This document shows, in pieces, positions 5,113 through 5,468 of a stretch of DNA of 5,468 nucleotides. This stretch comes from Jiangellaceae bacterium (GTDB lineage: Bacteria > Actinomycetota > Actinomycetes > Jiangellales > Jiangellaceae): positions 1 to 5,468 of the forward strand of contig JASLBX010000066.1 of the NCBI GenBank assembly GCA_030146385.1, written 5' to 3'. Under the pieces are notes generated by a model that was not told the DNA's origin, searched no databases, and worked only from the letters and a program-made list of their open reading frames with translations. Within the stretch, counting starts at the first letter, position 1, and the number at the start of each line of letters is the position of its first letter. The translations under genes were made by a program, and so were the position numbers.

Positions 5113-5468
5113 TCAGAGCAAGCCCTTCTCTTCCAGGTAGTCGCGGGCAACGTCCTCGGGCAACTCACGGTCGCGGTCGACACGCGCGTTGAGATCAGCC
5201 AGATCCTCAGTGGTCAGCACGTCGGCGAGCTGGTTGAGCGCGTTGGCTACCGGCTCGTCGCCCGCGGACTCGGCGTTCACAACCGGCACGAGGTTGTCGG
5301 CCTGCTGCAGGTTCTGGTCGTCCTCGAGCAGGACGAGGCTCAGGTCGGCGAGGGTGCCGTCGGTGGTCGCCACGAGACCCAGGTCGGCGTCACCGTTCGC
5401 GACCGCCTCCTTGGTCTGCGGGCTACCGAAGCCGAGCGGCAGGATCTCGGTGATGTTCAAACCGTAGG
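5113..5468 (-). CDS. Glycine betaine/osmoprotectant ABC transporter substrate-binding protein, C-terminal part (cut by window edge)
   Basis: The last 117 residues of an OpuAC/OsmF-type periplasmic-binding (lipo)protein; the N-terminus lies beyond the right edge, so no signal peptide can be judged. The visible part reads YGLNITEILPLGFGSPQTKE, then VANGDADLGLVATTDGTLAD, VVLLEDD-like LVLLEDDQNLQQADNLVPVV, and a C-terminal helical part with LADVLTTEDLADLNARVD and a RDYLEEKGLL end. These blocks are typical of the second lobe of betaine/choline/proline-betaine binding proteins, which deliver compatible solutes to a membrane permease and ATPase during osmotic stress. The TTG at 5460 lies inside the conserved YGLNITE block and is not the start; the frame is open through the edge. 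The stop overlaps the candidate CTG start of the DUF1684 gene. The substrate cannot be told from this fragment. Confidence 0.88.
   Translation of the reverse strand, partial: YGLNITEILPLGFGSPQTKEAVANGDADLGLVATTDGTLADLSLVLLEDDQNLQQADNLVPVVNAESAGDEPVANALNQLADVLTTEDLADLNARVDRDRELPEDVARDYLEEKGLL
5114..5131 (-). promoter_or_regulatory. Shine-Dalgarno plus CTG start candidate for the DUF1684 gene
   Basis: On the minus strand AGAGAAGGG (5131-5123) is followed after 6 nt by CTG (5116-5114). The CTG overlaps the TGA stop of the upstream substrate-binding protein (CTGA), the same geometry as ATGA/GTGA translational coupling. The reading frame from this CTG is that of DUF1684 and has no stop before GTG 5077. 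Confidence 0.5.

Overview
The window reads as a piece of high-GC actinobacterial chromosome (Actinomycetota). The grounds are the strong G/C bias at third codon positions, frequent GTG starts, protein families typical of that phylum, and starts that look leaderless. I cannot name a genus. It carries seven genes, two of them cut by the window edges. I see no tRNA, rRNA, CRISPR array, insertion sequence or phage gene.

Left part (1-1156): a small membrane protein (minus strand, cut at position 1) diverges from a 323-aa SAM-dependent methyltransferase of the MidA/NDUFAF7 family (COG1565). About 40 bp separate the two starts, and that gap holds two inverted TAGGGT hexamers.

Middle (1178-3194, minus strand): two membrane proteins with bacterial PH (bPH2) domains lie in tandem. 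The first is a short single-domain YdbS-like protein and the second a longer YdbT-like protein. Divergent from this pair, across 114 bp, is a complete NuoD-type gene (3309-4472). It encodes a homologue of the 49-kDa/NDUFS2 subunit of respiratory complex I, but no other nuo gene is in view, so it looks like the orphan NuoD form of actinobacteria rather than the one in the main nuo operon.

Right part (4481-5468, minus strand): a DUF1684 protein follows, and overlaps, the 3' end of a glycine betaine/osmoprotectant ABC-transporter substrate-binding protein that runs off the window. The NuoD gene and the DUF1684 gene converge on a perfect inverted repeat that contains both stop codons.

Most interesting points: (1) a MidA/NDUFAF7-type methyltransferase sits about 2.2 kb from a NuoD-type protein that keeps the arginine (HRG motif) which NDUFAF7 methylates in mitochondrial NDUFS2; (2) five gene starts have a TANNNT-like hexamer exactly 7-8 nt upstream, which fits leaderless transcription and fixes the GTG starts; (3) the DUF1684 gene probably starts at a CTG inside a CTGA stop/start overlap with a good Shine-Dalgarno sequence; (4) a bidirectional terminator is built from the two stop codons.
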